Shown: positions 35,026 to 43,535 of the stretch, in pieces
Layout of the letters: every line of letters starts with the position of its first letter
Numbering within the stretch: the first letter of the stretch is position 1
Assembly (NCBI GenBank): GCA_016716535.1
Contig: JADJWD010000002.1
Location: 124,001 to 188,000 of the forward strand
DNA length: 64,000 nt
Origin: Betaproteobacteria bacterium
GTDB taxonomy: Bacteria; Pseudomonadota; Gammaproteobacteria; Burkholderiales; Burkholderiaceae_C
Direction: 5' to 3'
The notes under the pieces: generated by a model
The model's input: only the letters and a program-made list of their open reading frames with translations
Database searches by the model: none
Told to the model about the DNA's origin: nothing
Position numbers and translations under genes: made by a program

Positions 35026-37023
35026 ATGCCCCCTTCCAAGCCAGCCGGCGCCACGCCGGGTACCTATGCCGAAGCCTCGATCCGCGTGCTGAAGGGCCTC
35101 GAGCCCGTCAAGCAGCGGCCGGGCATGTACACGCGCACCGACAACCCGCTGCACATCGTGCAGGAGGTGATCGACAACGCTGCCGACGAGGCGCTGGCCG
35201 GCCACGGCAAGCGCATCGGCGTCACGCTGCACACCGACGGCAGCGTCAGCGTCGACGACGACGGCCGCGGCATCCCGTTCGGCCTGCACCCCGAAGAGAA
35301 GGTGCCGGTGCTCGAGATCGTCTACACGCGGCTGCACGCCGGCGGCAAGTTCGACAAGGGCGCCGGCGGCGCCTACAGCTTCAGTGGCGGCCTGCACGGC
35401 GTCGGCGTCAGCGTGACGAACGCGCTTCGCCAAGCGGCTCGAGGTCACGGTGTGGCGCGAAGGGCAGGTGGCGACGCTCGCGTTTGCCGGCGGCGATGTC
35501 GTCGAGAAGCTCGCGGTGAACAAGGCCGAGAAGGGCGAACGCAAGAGCGGCACCCGCGTGCGCGTCTGGCCCGACGCGAAGTACTTCGAGAGCGCCGAGC
35601 TGCCGCGCCCGACCTCGTGCACCTGCTGCGCAGCAAGGCCGTGCTGATGCCCGGCGTCACCGTGGCGCTGGCACACGAGAAAAGCGGTGAGACGCAAACG
35701 TGGCTCTACAAGGGCGGCCTGCGCGACTATCTGCAGCAGAACCTGCCTGCCGAGCCGCTGATCCCGCTGTTCGAAGGCGAGCAGTACGCCGGCGTCAACG
35801 AGACCGAGAACTTCGCCGAAGGCGAGGGCGCCGCCTGGTGCGTGGCCTTCACAGACGAAGGCAATCTGCTGCGCGAGAGCTACGTCAACCTGATTCCCAC
35901 GGTGGCCGGCGGCACGCACGAGAGCGGCCTGAAGGACGGCCTCTTCGCCGCGGTGAAGGGCTTCATCGAGTTGCACGCGCTCTTGCCCAAAGGTGTGAAG
36001 CTGATGCCCGAGGACGTGTTCTCGCGCGCCAGCTTTGTTCTCTCAGCCAAGGTGCTCGACCCGCAGTTCCAGGGCCAGATCAAGGAGCGGCTCAACAGCC
36101 GCGACACGCTGCGCCTGGTCAGCAACTACGTGCGCCCGGCGCTCGAGCTGTGGCTGAACCAGCACGTGGACCTCGGCCGCAAGCTCGCCGACCTCGTCAT
36201 CCGGCAAGCACAAACGCGCCAGCGCGCGGCGCAGAAGGTGGAAAAACGCAAGGGCAGCGGCGTCGCCGTGCTGCCGGGCAAGCTGACCGACTGCGAGAGC
36301 CGCGACATCGCAATGAACGAGGTCTTCCTCGTCGAAGGCGATAGCGCCGGCGGCAGCGCGAAGATGGGGCGCGACAAGGAGACACAGGCGGTGCTGCCGC
36401 TGCGCGGCAAGGTGCTCAACACCTGGGAGGTGGAGCGCGACCGCCTCTTCGCGAACACCGAGATCCACGACATCGCCGTGGCGCTCGGCGTCGACCCGCA
36501 CGGGCCGGCCGACGAGCCGGATCTCACCGGCTTGCGTTACGGCAAGGTGTGCATCCTCTCGGACGCCGACGTCGACGGCTCGCACATCCAGGTGCTGTTG
36601 CTGACGCTCTTTTTCCGCCACTTCCCCAAGCTCGTCGAACGCGGGCACGTGTGCATCGCGCGGCCGCCGCTCTATCGCATCGACGCGCCGTCGCGCGGCA
36701 AGCGGCCGGCCGCGAAGATCTACGCGCTCGACGACGGCGAGCTCGAGGCGGCGCTCGACAAGCTGCGCAAGGAAGGCGCGCGCGATGGCAGCTGGACGAT
36801 CAGCCGCTTCAAGGGCCTGGGCGAGATGAACGCCGAGCAGCTGTGGGAGACGACGCTGAACCCCGAAACGCGGCGCCTGCTGCCGGTGGGCTGGGGCCAG
36901 GGCGAGGCGAGCAGCTTCGAGGCGACGACGCGCGTGCTGACGCAGCTGATGGGCAAGGGCGAGGCGTCGGCTCGGCGCGAGCTGATGGAGTTGCACGGCG
37001 ACGCCGTGGAAGTGGACGTGTGA
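35026..37023 (+). CDS. parE: DNA topoisomerase IV subunit B, with two compensating frameshifts
   Basis: Topoisomerase IV B subunit, 665 codons. The GHKL ATPase part is clear: QEVIDNAADEALAGH, DDGRGIPFGLHP, GGLHGVGVSVTNAL; the TOPRIM motifs are EVFLVEGDSAGGSAK and ILSDADVDGSHIQ; the end SRFKGLGEMNAEQLWETTLNP is typical. Between codons about 135 and 195 the main frame gives Arg-rich nonsense (GHGVARRAGGDARVCRRR), while the +1 frame reads the family sequence LEVTVWREGQVATLAFAGGD to WPDAKYFESAELPRP. A one-base gain near 35425-35433 and a one-base loss near 35605-35611 explain this. If real, about 60 residues of the ATPase domain are scrambled. As topoisomerase IV is essential, a sequence error is likely. 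The GNAT gene overlaps its stop. Confidence 0.93.
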   Translation: MPPSKPAGATPGTYAEASIRVLKGLEPVKQRPGMYTRTDNPLHIVQEVIDNAADEALAGHGKRIGVTLHTDGSVSVDDDGRGIPFGLHPEEKVPVLEIVYTRLHAGGKFDKGAGGAYSFSGGLHGVGVSVTNALRQAARGHGVARRAGGDARVCRRRCRREARGEQGREGRTQERHPRARLARREVLRERRAAAPDLVHLLRSKAVLMPGVTVALAHEKSGETQTWLYKGGLRDYLQQNLPAEPLIPLFEGEQYAGVNETENFAEGEGAAWCVAFTDEGNLLRESYVNLIPTVAGGTHESGLKDGLFAAVKGFIELHALLPKGVKLMPEDVFSRASFVLSAKVLDPQFQGQIKERLNSRDTLRLVSNYVRPALELWLNQHVDLGRKLADLVIRQAQTRQRAAQKVEKRKGSGVAVLPGKLTDCESRDIAMNEVFLVEGDSAGGSAKMGRDKETQAVLPLRGKVLNTWEVERDRLFANTEIHDIAVALGVDPHGPADEPDLTGLRYGKVCILSDADVDGSHIQVLLLTLFFRHFPKLVERGHVCIARPPLYRIDAPSRGKRPAAKIYALDDGELEAALDKLRKEGARDGSWTISRFKGLGEMNAEQLWETTLNPETRRLLPVGWGQGEASSFEATTRVLTQLMGKGEASARRELMELHGDAVEVDV

Positions 37024-37568
37024 TCCCCTTGCCCTCCGTGCGCCTGCGTCCGACGATGCTGTCGGACCTCGAGTTCGTGCAGTCGGTCGAGCACGACGCG
37101 CGCAACTTACCCTTCATCACCCCGTGGGAGCGCACGCAGCACGAGGCGGCGGTGCGCATCCCGGACTTCCGCCACTTCATCGTCGAGTCGGCGCTCGGCG
37201 GCGACGCGGGCGCGCGCGCCGGCTTCGTCATCCTGCAAGGCTGCCGCAACCCGCACAAGAGCGTCGAGTTGAAGCGCATCGTGCTGACGCCGGCCGGTCA
37301 CGGCCACGGCCTGGGCCGCGCCGGCGTGCGGCGCTTGAAGCGCCTGGCCTTCGACGACCTGCGCGCGCACCGCTTCTGGCTCGACGTGCGCTCGCTGAAC
37401 ACGCGCGCGCTCGCGCTGTACGCCAGCGAGGGCTTCGTCGAGGAAGGCCGGCTGCGCGAAAGCGTGCGCGTCACCGGCCTCGGCGAAGACGCCGGCTACG
37501 ACTCGCTGGTCGTGATGAGCCTGCTGGACCGCGAGTACGCGGCGCGGGTGGCGATGGGGGTGGAGTAG
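37020..37568 (+). CDS. GNAT family N-acetyltransferase
   Basis: A 182-residue GNAT domain starting at GTG 37020, which overlaps the parE stop by three bases; a TTG at 37029 or GTG at 37038 are alternatives. It reads VRLRPTMLSDLEFVQSVEHD, HFIVESALGG, then VELKRIVLTPAGHGHGLGRAGVRRL, the acetyl-CoA binding loop, and RSLNTRALALYASEGFVEEGRLRES, the final strand-helix pair of RimI/SpeG-like acetyltransferases. The acceptor is unknown. Overlap with parE indicates coupled translation, although the two functions are not obviously related. The convergent ABC transporter operon ends 10 bases downstream. Confidence 0.85.
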   Translation: MIPLPSVRLRPTMLSDLEFVQSVEHDARNLPFITPWERTQHEAAVRIPDFRHFIVESALGGDAGARAGFVILQGCRNPHKSVELKRIVLTPAGHGHGLGRAGVRRLKRLAFDDLRAHRFWLDVRSLNTRALALYASEGFVEEGRLRESVRVTGLGEDAGYDSLVVMSLLDREYAARVAMGVE

Positions 37569-37578
37569 AGCGTGCCGG

Positions 37579-38592
37579 TCAGTTCCCCGACGCCGCCACC
37601 AGCGCTTGCCAGCGCTTGATGAACTCGCCGCGCTTGGCGGCGGCTTCTTCCTCGTCGATCGGGAAGACCTTGATGCTGCTCATCGGCGGCAGTTGCACGT
37701 GTTTGGAGACATCGATGTCGCTGCGCGCCGGGCGGCGGAAGGCGGCGAGCAGCAGTTCGGTCTGCGCTTCCTTGCTGAGCAGGTGGTCGAAGGCCTTCTT
37801 CGCCAGGTCGCCCGCCGGCGCGCCCTTCAGCAGCGCGAAGAACTCCGGCGTCGTGAACGTGCCGTCGTTCGGGTAGACGAGGCTGATCTCCTTCTGCCCG
37901 CCGGCCACGTAGGCGTAGGCGTTCGACTCGAACGTCAGGCCGACCGCGAACTCGCCCTGGCCCACGCTGCGCAGTACGGTGGCTGCGGCGCTGGTCACCT
38001 TGACGTTGTTCGCCAGGCGCTTCAGCCCGTCGGCGCCGAGCATCTTCTCCACGCCCCACAGGATCGTCAGCGCGGTGCTGCTGTTGGCCGGGTCGGCGAT
38101 GATCATCTTGCCCTTGAAGCGCGGGTCGAGCAGGTCGGCCCAGGTCTTGGGCGCAGCGCCGCCGCCGAGCTGGCGCGTGTTGACCATCGCGACGGCGACG
38201 TGCACATTGGAAGCAGACCACAGGTTCTGCGGGTGGTGCAGCGCGGCCGGAATGGCGCCGATCTCGGGCGAGCGATAGGGCTCGAAGAGGGGCTTGAACG
38301 CCCCCAGCGTGTTGGCCGAGCTGCTCCAGAAGATGTCGCCTTGCGGCTTGCTCGCCTCGGCCTCGAGCCGGCGCAGCAACTGGCCCGAGCCGCCGGTGAT
38401 GGCCGACAGCTTGACGCCCGGCAGCCGCTTGGACGCCGTCTCGACCACCGCCTCGAAGGCTTGCTGGTTGTTCGACGTATAGATGACGACCGAGCCGCTT
38501 TGCGCGCGGCTGGGCAGCGCGAGCGTCGCGCCGAGGCCGGCGATGGAGGCGATGGCGGTGCGGCGGTTCACGGGGTGGCCAATGTGGCTCAT
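37579..38592 (-). CDS. ABC importer periplasmic binding protein (FbpA/AfuA-like)
   Basis: A 337-residue exported protein. ATG 38592 has AAGGAG 7 bases before it. The signal region NRRTAIASIAGLGATLALPSRAQS is Sec-type with an Arg pair. The mature part begins VVIYTSNNQQAFEAVVETA, the start of the ferric/thiamine/2-aminoethylphosphonate/sugar-phosphate cluster D binding proteins, and contains GSGQLLRRLEAEASKPQGDIFWSS and WADLLDPRFKGKMIIADPANS, family blocks. The Tyr pair that binds iron in FbpA is not evident near residue 225, so a non-iron ligand is more likely. It is the last gene of the operon beginning at 43361 and follows the permease after 43 bases. Confidence 0.85.
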   Translation of the reverse strand: MSHIGHPVNRRTAIASIAGLGATLALPSRAQSGSVVIYTSNNQQAFEAVVETASKRLPGVKLSAITGGSGQLLRRLEAEASKPQGDIFWSSSANTLGAFKPLFEPYRSPEIGAIPAALHHPQNLWSASNVHVAVAMVNTRQLGGGAAPKTWADLLDPRFKGKMIIADPANSSTALTILWGVEKMLGADGLKRLANNVKVTSAAATVLRSVGQGEFAVGLTFESNAYAYVAGGQKEISLVYPNDGTFTTPEFFALLKGAPAGDLAKKAFDHLLSKEAQTELLLAAFRRPARSDIDVSKHVQLPPMSSIKVFPIDEEEAAAKRGEFIKRWQALVAASGN

Positions 38593-38635
38593 GGCAGTCT
38601 CCTTCTTCGAAGTCATCGGGTACGGCGTGCGCCCT

Positions 38636-40357
38636 TCAGGCGCGGGAAGCAAAGAGGTCGATGCGTGCGAAGCGCGTCGCGAGCACGATGGGCAGCACGA
38701 TTACTGCGATCAGCAGCAGGCCGTAGGCCGAGGCTTGCGCCATCAGGCCGCTGTCGATCAGGCGGAAGATCTGGATCGGCATCGTCTCACGCCCGCCCGA
38801 GTAGACGATGATCGACGCGCTCAGCTCGGCCACCGTCGTCGTCCACGTCAGCACCGCGGCGGCGGCGATGGCCGGCGCCATCAGCGGCAGCACGACGCGC
38901 AGGAAGGTGCGCAGCGGCGGCACGCCGAGGCTGATCGACGCCTCCTCGATCGAATCCGGGATGTTGTACAGCGTGCTCGACGCGTTGCGCGTGCCGAACG
39001 GCAGCCGCCGCACGACGTAGGCGAGCACGATGATCGCGCCGGTGCCGGTGAGCGAGAGCCAGCCGGTGTTGAAGGTCATCAGGAGGCCGATGCCGATGAC
39101 CGTGCCCGACAGCGCCAGCGGCAGTGCGGTCAGGTAGTCGAGCAGCGGCGTCGCCGCATTGCGCTTCTTGACGACGAGCACGCTGATCACTGTGGCCAGC
39201 GTGATGCCGATCGCGGTGGCAATGGCCGCGTAGGTGAGCGTGTTCAGCAGCGGGTCGATGGCGCGCGTGAACACCCGTTCGAGGTGCGCGGTCGTCCACT
39301 GTCCCCAGCGCATCACCGGCCCGCGCGCCTGCGTGAACGCGCCGACGACGATGCTCGCCACCGGCAGCAGCGACACCGCGACGACCGCGCCCGCCGCCGT
39401 GCCGAGCAGCGCGCCGCGCCAGCCGGCCAGGCGCTGCGCCACCGCGCCGCGGCCCTGCACCACCTCGCGACGGCCGCGCGCGACGATGCGCCGCTGCGCG
39501 AAGAGCGCCAGCATCACGATCGCCACCGACAGTGTCGCGAGCGTGCTTTGCAGCGCGGGGTCGGAGCCGACTTCGGAGACGGTGGCCTGGTAGGTCAGCA
39601 CCGAGAGCAGCGGCACCCTGTTCGACAGCACCATTGCCACCGCGAAGTTGCCGACGACGAGCGTGAAGACGAGCAGCGCGCTCGCCAGCACCGCCGGCAG
39701 CACGACCGGCAGCATCACCTTGAAGCGCGACGCGGCGGGCGAGGTGCCCAGGCTCTGCGCGGCTTCCTCGAGCTGCACATCGAAGCCGCGGATCGCCGCC
39801 AGCGTGCCGATGTAGACGTAGGTGTAGTAGGTGAACGTCATCACCGTGATGAGCCCGGTCCAGCCGTAGAAGCTGGGCAGCTCGATGCCGCGCTCGGCGA
39901 GCGCGCGCGTCACGAGGCCGTTGTTGCCGACCATCATCAGCCAGGTCTGCGCCGCGATGACCTCGGGCACGACGATGGTGACGAGCGGCAGCACAGCGAC
40001 GATGCCCTTGCCGGGGAAGTCGAAGCGCGCCGTGAACCAGGCGAGCGGCACGCCGATGACGAGCGCAAAGAGCGTGACGACGACGCCGAGCATGATCGTG
40101 TTCAGCACGGCGTGCAGATACCGCGGCTCGGCGGCGACGATGGCCCAGCCCGAGCGGCCGTCGCGACCGATGCCGCTGAAGCTGCCGATGAGCACCTGCA
40201 CCAGCGGCAGCAGCAGGAAGACGACGAGCAGCGCCAGGAGAGCGAGGGTCAGCCACGGCCAGGGCGTGCGCAGTGAGCGCATCGTTGTTGCCCAGCGCAG
40301 CGATGGCGCGCTCAGGCCGGTGGGGCCTGCAGCGGCGGCGGTGCTCACTTCGCTCAT
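38636..40357 (-). CDS. ABC importer fused permease (FbpB/AfuB type)
   Basis: A 573-residue inner-membrane permease made of two fused six-helix units. Each half ends with the EAA loop that contacts the ATPase: EEAAQSLGTSPAASRFKVMLP near residue 185 and EEASISLGVPPLRTFLRVVLP near residue 475. Such double-length permeases are typical of the FbpB/SfuB/AfuB/PhnU cluster. The first helix is LTLALLALLVVFLLLPLVQVL. It transports the ligand of the binding protein encoded downstream. ATG 40357 overlaps the ATPase stop by four bases (ATGA), so translation is coupled. No frameshift or missing motif is visible. Confidence 0.92.
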   Translation of the reverse strand: MSEVSTAAAAGPTGLSAPSLRWATTMRSLRTPWPWLTLALLALLVVFLLLPLVQVLIGSFSGIGRDGRSGWAIVAAEPRYLHAVLNTIMLGVVVTLFALVIGVPLAWFTARFDFPGKGIVAVLPLVTIVVPEVIAAQTWLMMVGNNGLVTRALAERGIELPSFYGWTGLITVMTFTYYTYVYIGTLAAIRGFDVQLEEAAQSLGTSPAASRFKVMLPVVLPAVLASALLVFTLVVGNFAVAMVLSNRVPLLSVLTYQATVSEVGSDPALQSTLATLSVAIVMLALFAQRRIVARGRREVVQGRGAVAQRLAGWRGALLGTAAGAVVAVSLLPVASIVVGAFTQARGPVMRWGQWTTAHLERVFTRAIDPLLNTLTYAAIATAIGITLATVISVLVVKKRNAATPLLDYLTALPLALSGTVIGIGLLMTFNTGWLSLTGTGAIIVLAYVVRRLPFGTRNASSTLYNIPDSIEEASISLGVPPLRTFLRVVLPLMAPAIAAAAVLTWTTTVAELSASIIVYSGGRETMPIQIFRLIDSGLMAQASAYGLLLIAVIVLPIVLATRFARIDLFASRA

Positions 40358-41547
40358 CGCGCCAGCACCAGCGTGGATGCGGGGTCGAAGGTGAGCAGCG
40401 CGGCGTCGCCGACCTGGTGCGCGTCGTGCGCCGCGCCGTGGCGGTCGACCTGCAGCTCGGCGCCGCTGGCCAGTCGCACGCGGTAGCTCGTCTTGTCGCC
40501 GAGGAACTGGCGGCGCAGGATGCGCACGCGCAGCGCGGCTTCACTCGATGCGCCGGCCGTCTCTGCTGCGCCTGCATCGGCCCGCGCCAGCGTCAGTGTC
40601 TCGGGCCGCGCCATCAACAGCGCGTCGCCCGCGCCGATGGCCGACACCGCGAGTGCGGCCACGCGTGCCGGCGCGCCGCCGCCGCCCGCAAGCACCACCT
40701 GCACCGTTTCGCCGGCAGACGCGCCGCGCTCCAGCGTCACCGGCAGCAGGTTTGCCGCGCCGACGAAATCGGCGACGTAGCCGGTGGCTGGGCGTCGGTA
40801 GATCTCGGCCGGCGTGCCCACCTGCTCGAGCCGGCCGCGGTTCATCACGCCGATGCGGTGCGACAGCGCCAGCGCCTCGTCCTGGTCGTGTGTGACGAAG
40901 ACGGTGGTGATGCCGGCCTCGGCCTGCAACTCGGCGATCGTCTGCCGCACCTGAAGCCGCAGCTTCGCGTCGAGGTTCGACAGCGGCTCGTCCATCAGCA
41001 GCACCTGCGGCTGGATGACGAGCGCGCGCGCGAGCGCCACGCGCTGGCGCTGGCCGCCGGACAGCGCCGCCGGCAGCCGCGCCCCGAGCGCCGCGAGACC
41101 GACGCGCTCGAGCGCCTCGCCGACGCGGCGCTGCACGCCCGCGGCATCGACACGCCGCGCGCGCAGGCCGTAGGCGACGTTGTCGAACACCGTCTTGTCG
41201 GGGAACAGCGCGTAGTCCTGGAACACCATGCCGATGTCGCGCAGGTGCGGCGGCACCGCGGTGACGTCGCGCTCGCCGAAGCGGATGCGCCCACCGCGCG
41301 CCGGCACGAAGCCGGCGATCGTGCGCAAGAGCGTCGTCTTGCCGCAGCCGCTGGGGCCCAGCAGCGTGAAGAACGAGCCACGCTCGATATCGAGGTCCAG
41401 GCCCTCGATCAGTGCCTGTGCGCCGTAGCCGACGCTGAGGGACTCGATGTGGATGCCGGGGCGCGACGATGCGGCGCTCGCGGCGGCCTGCGAAGGTGGC
41501 GCGGCTTGCGCTGTCTGCGCAGTCGGGGCGGGGAGGGCGGAACCCAT
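40354..41547 (-). CDS. ABC importer ATPase with C-terminal TOBE domain
   Basis: A 397-residue ATPase. Residues about 30-265 are the nucleotide-binding domain: GPSGCGKTTLLRTIAGF (Walker A), VFQDYALFPDKTVFDNVAYGL (Q-loop), LSGGQRQRVALARAL (signature), VLLMDEPLSNLDAKLR (Walker B) and TVFVTHDQDEAL (switch His). The C-terminal third is a TOBE-type regulatory domain, common in CUT1 and FbpC/AfuC transporters. The head is Ala/Ser/Gln-rich low complexity. ATG 41547 is preferred; a TTG at 41568 overlapping the phosphatase stop is the alternative. It sits between the phosphatase and the permease in one operon. Confidence 0.93.
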   Translation of the reverse strand: MGSALPAPTAQTAQAAPPSQAAASAASSRPGIHIESLSVGYGAQALIEGLDLDIERGSFFTLLGPSGCGKTTLLRTIAGFVPARGGRIRFGERDVTAVPPHLRDIGMVFQDYALFPDKTVFDNVAYGLRARRVDAAGVQRRVGEALERVGLAALGARLPAALSGGQRQRVALARALVIQPQVLLMDEPLSNLDAKLRLQVRQTIAELQAEAGITTVFVTHDQDEALALSHRIGVMNRGRLEQVGTPAEIYRRPATGYVADFVGAANLLPVTLERGASAGETVQVVLAGGGGAPARVAALAVSAIGAGDALLMARPETLTLARADAGAAETAGASSEAALRVRILRRQFLGDKTSYRVRLASGAELQVDRHGAAHDAHQVGDAALLTFDPASTLVLAR

Positions 41548-41564
41548 GATGTCTGTCGTCGGCT

Positions 41565-42371
41565 TCAACCGAGCGCCTGCGCGACCAGCGCCAACGCCTC
41601 GCGATGCCGCGCCGGGTCGCCGGCGGCCAGCACCTGCGAGCCGCTGTCGAGTGTGACGGGCCGGCCCTGCCAGTCGCTGATGGCGCCGCCGGCGCCTTCG
41701 ATCAGCGGCCTGAACGGCGCGTAGTCATACACCTTGAACCCTGCGTCGATCGCGACATCGGTGCGCCCCGCGGCCAGCAGGCCGTAGCTCAGGCAGCAGC
41801 CGCCGTAGATGCGCCAGGCAGTGCGCGTGCGTAGCGCCTCGAACGCCGGCCGCTCGTGCGCGGCGAGGAAGTCGGGGTTGCTCGTCGTCAGGATCGCGTC
41901 GCTCATCGCCGCACAAGCGCGTGTGCGCAGCGTGGTGCCGTTCATCGTGCTCGCACGGCCGGCGACGCCGACATAACGCTGCTGCGTCACAGGCAGGTGC
42001 ATGAGGCCGATCACCGGCACGCCGCGCCAGGCCAGCGCGATCAGTGTGCCGAACACCGGCACGCCGGCGACAAAGGGCGCGGTGCCGTCGATCGGGTCGA
42101 GGATCCACACGAGTTCCGCGTCGAGCGCGCTCGCGCCGGCTTCCTCGCCGAGGATGCCGTGCGCCGGGTAGCGCTCGGCGATGCGCGCGCGCAATTCGGC
42201 CTCGATTCGCGCATCGAGCGCGGTGACGAAGCTGCGGTCGGCCTTCACCTGCACTTCGGGACGCAGCGATGCGGCCGGCGCCAGCAGCGCGTGCGCAGCA
42301 TCGGCGAGGCCGTGCGCGAAGCGCAGCCACTCGTCGAGGTGGGCTTCTGCGGGGCGCGGCGGGGCGTTCAT
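41565..42371 (-). CDS. Inositol-monophosphatase-family phosphatase (HisN-like)
   Basis: A 268-residue lithium-sensitive-type phosphatase. The metal-binding motifs are present: ILGEEAGA (Glu), WILDPIDGTAPFVAGVP (Asp-Pro-Ile-Asp-Gly-Thr) near residue 90 and KVYDYAPFRPLIEGAGGAISDW (the final Asp) near 210. The family dephosphorylates inositol monophosphate, histidinol phosphate, fructose bisphosphate or other sugar phosphates; histidinol phosphatase-like members with DYAPFRPLIEGAGG are frequent in actinobacteria and proteobacteria. Placed between a transporter ATPase and the DapA-like gene in one operon, it could dephosphorylate an imported sugar phosphate. ATG 42371 is used; ATG 42380 lies three codons earlier. 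Confidence 0.85.
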   Translation of the reverse strand: MNAPPRPAEAHLDEWLRFAHGLADAAHALLAPAASLRPEVQVKADRSFVTALDARIEAELRARIAERYPAHGILGEEAGASALDAELVWILDPIDGTAPFVAGVPVFGTLIALAWRGVPVIGLMHLPVTQQRYVGVAGRASTMNGTTLRTRACAAMSDAILTTSNPDFLAAHERPAFEALRTRTAWRIYGGCCLSYGLLAAGRTDVAIDAGFKVYDYAPFRPLIEGAGGAISDWQGRPVTLDSGSQVLAAGDPARHREALALVAQALG

Positions 42372-42431
42372 CGAGCGCACGCTTTCGGGCAGTGCATGGC
42401 GAGCAGCGGGTTCAGCGTGATCAACGCGTGC

Positions 42432-43361
42432 TCAACGTGCCGGCGGCAACCCCACCTCCGGCAACACCGGTCGCTTGGCCAGCGCCTCGTCCATCACGCG
42501 CTCGACGTGCGCGAGGTCGTCGCCTTGCAGCGGCAGCCGCGGCGGCCGTGTGCGCCAGGTGCCGCGGCCCATGCGGTGCTCGCACCACTTGATGCACTGC
42601 ACGAGGTCGGGCCGCGCGTCCAGGTGCAACAGCGGCATGAACCACTCGTACAGCGGCATCAGTTCGGCATACCGGCCGGCGCGCGCCAGGCGGAACAGCG
42701 TCTCGCCCTCGCGCGGGAAGGCGTTGCTCATGCCGCTGACCCAGCCGACCGCGCCCATCGCGACGCTCTCGACGACGACGTCGTCGAGGCCCGCGAAGAG
42801 CACGAAGCGGTCGCCGACGCGGGTGCGCGTGTCGATGAAGCGGCGGGTGTCGCCCGAGCTGTCCTTGAAGCAGACGATCGTGTCGCAGTCCGCGAGGCTC
42901 GCGAGAATGTCGGGGGTGATGTCGTTCTTGTAGATCGGCGGGTTGTTGTAGACCATCACCGGCAGGTCGGTGGCGCGCGCGACGCTGCGAAAGTGCGCCG
43001 CCGACTCGTGCGGCTTGGCGCTGTAGACGAGCGCCGGCATGACCATGATGCCGTCGACCTTGGCCGCGGCGGCCGCGCGCGCCGTCTCGGCCGCGAAGGC
43101 GGTCGTGAACTCGGCGATGCCGCAGATCACCGGCACGCGCCCGCGTGCCACGCCGACGGCGGCCTCCATCAACTGCACCTTCTCGGCGCGGGAAAGCGAG
43201 GTGTTCTCGCCGACCGTGCCGCAGACGATGAGGCCGGAGACGCCGTCGCGGATGAGGCCGTCGATGACGGTGGCGGTGGCGTCGACGTCGAGCGAGAAGT
43301 CCTCGCGGAACTGCGTCGTGACGGCGGGGAAGACGCCTTGCCAGGCGATGCGGGCGCTCAT
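42432..43361 (-). CDS. Probable 1-pyrroline-4-hydroxy-2-carboxylate deaminase (DapA family)
   Basis: A 309-residue class I aldolase-fold enzyme, similar in layout to dapA but clearly divergent: GLIVCGTVGENTSLS replaces GVVGTTGES, the catalytic Tyr lies in VMVYNNPPIYKNDI and the Schiff-base Lys in TIVCFKDSSGDTRRF. In hydroxyproline degradation, LhpC of this family turns 1-pyrroline-4-hydroxy-2-carboxylate into 2-oxoglutarate semialdehyde. The divergent genes are 4-hydroxyproline epimerase and a D-amino-acid-type oxidase, the preceding two steps, so I assign it to that role. ATG 43361 begins MSARIAWQGVFPAVTTQF. It is the first gene of the operon running to 37579. Confidence 0.82.
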   Translation of the reverse strand: MSARIAWQGVFPAVTTQFREDFSLDVDATATVIDGLIRDGVSGLIVCGTVGENTSLSRAEKVQLMEAAVGVARGRVPVICGIAEFTTAFAAETARAAAAAKVDGIMVMPALVYSAKPHESAAHFRSVARATDLPVMVYNNPPIYKNDITPDILASLADCDTIVCFKDSSGDTRRFIDTRTRVGDRFVLFAGLDDVVVESVAMGAVGWVSGMSNAFPREGETLFRLARAGRYAELMPLYEWFMPLLHLDARPDLVQCIKWCEHRMGRGTWRTRPPRLPLQGDDLAHVERVMDEALAKRPVLPEVGLPPAR

Positions 43362-43456
43362 GGGCGGGGACCTCGTGGGGATGTGATGGGGATAGGGGCG
43401 GGTGGAGTCGGGGTGCCGGAACGGGACGTCTTCCCGGCGTTCCGGCTGGGCTTGCT

Positions 43457-43483
43457 GTCGATCGTACAATTTATACAATCGAC
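43457..43483. promoter_or_regulatory. 27-bp inverted repeat, probable GntR operator
   Basis: Arms GTCGATCGTACA (43457-43468) and TATACAATCGAC (43472-43483) match at 10 of 12 positions around a 3-base centre, in the AT-rich heart of the divergent region. A plausible plus-strand promoter overlaps it: TTGCTG (43452-43457) and TACAAT (43474-43479) with 16 bases between. FCD-type GntR dimers bind short inverted repeats in just such positions. It could control both divergent operons. Confidence 0.7.
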
Positions 43484-43535
43484 GGCGCAAGAGGCCTTTC
43501 CGGCCCGCCCCGCCCGACAAGCCCTGAGCCGACCG

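Noticed and set aside
34288..35976. 562-codon minus-strand frame across the parE start
   Set aside because: Its right part is the parE shadow; only the short GGYFDLPAHTNPL piece is meaningful, and it belongs to the acyltransferase pseudogene.
38483..40276. 597-codon plus-strand frame
   Set aside because: It is antisense to the fused permease and is dominated by Arg, His, Asp and Gln in a pattern typical of shadow frames.
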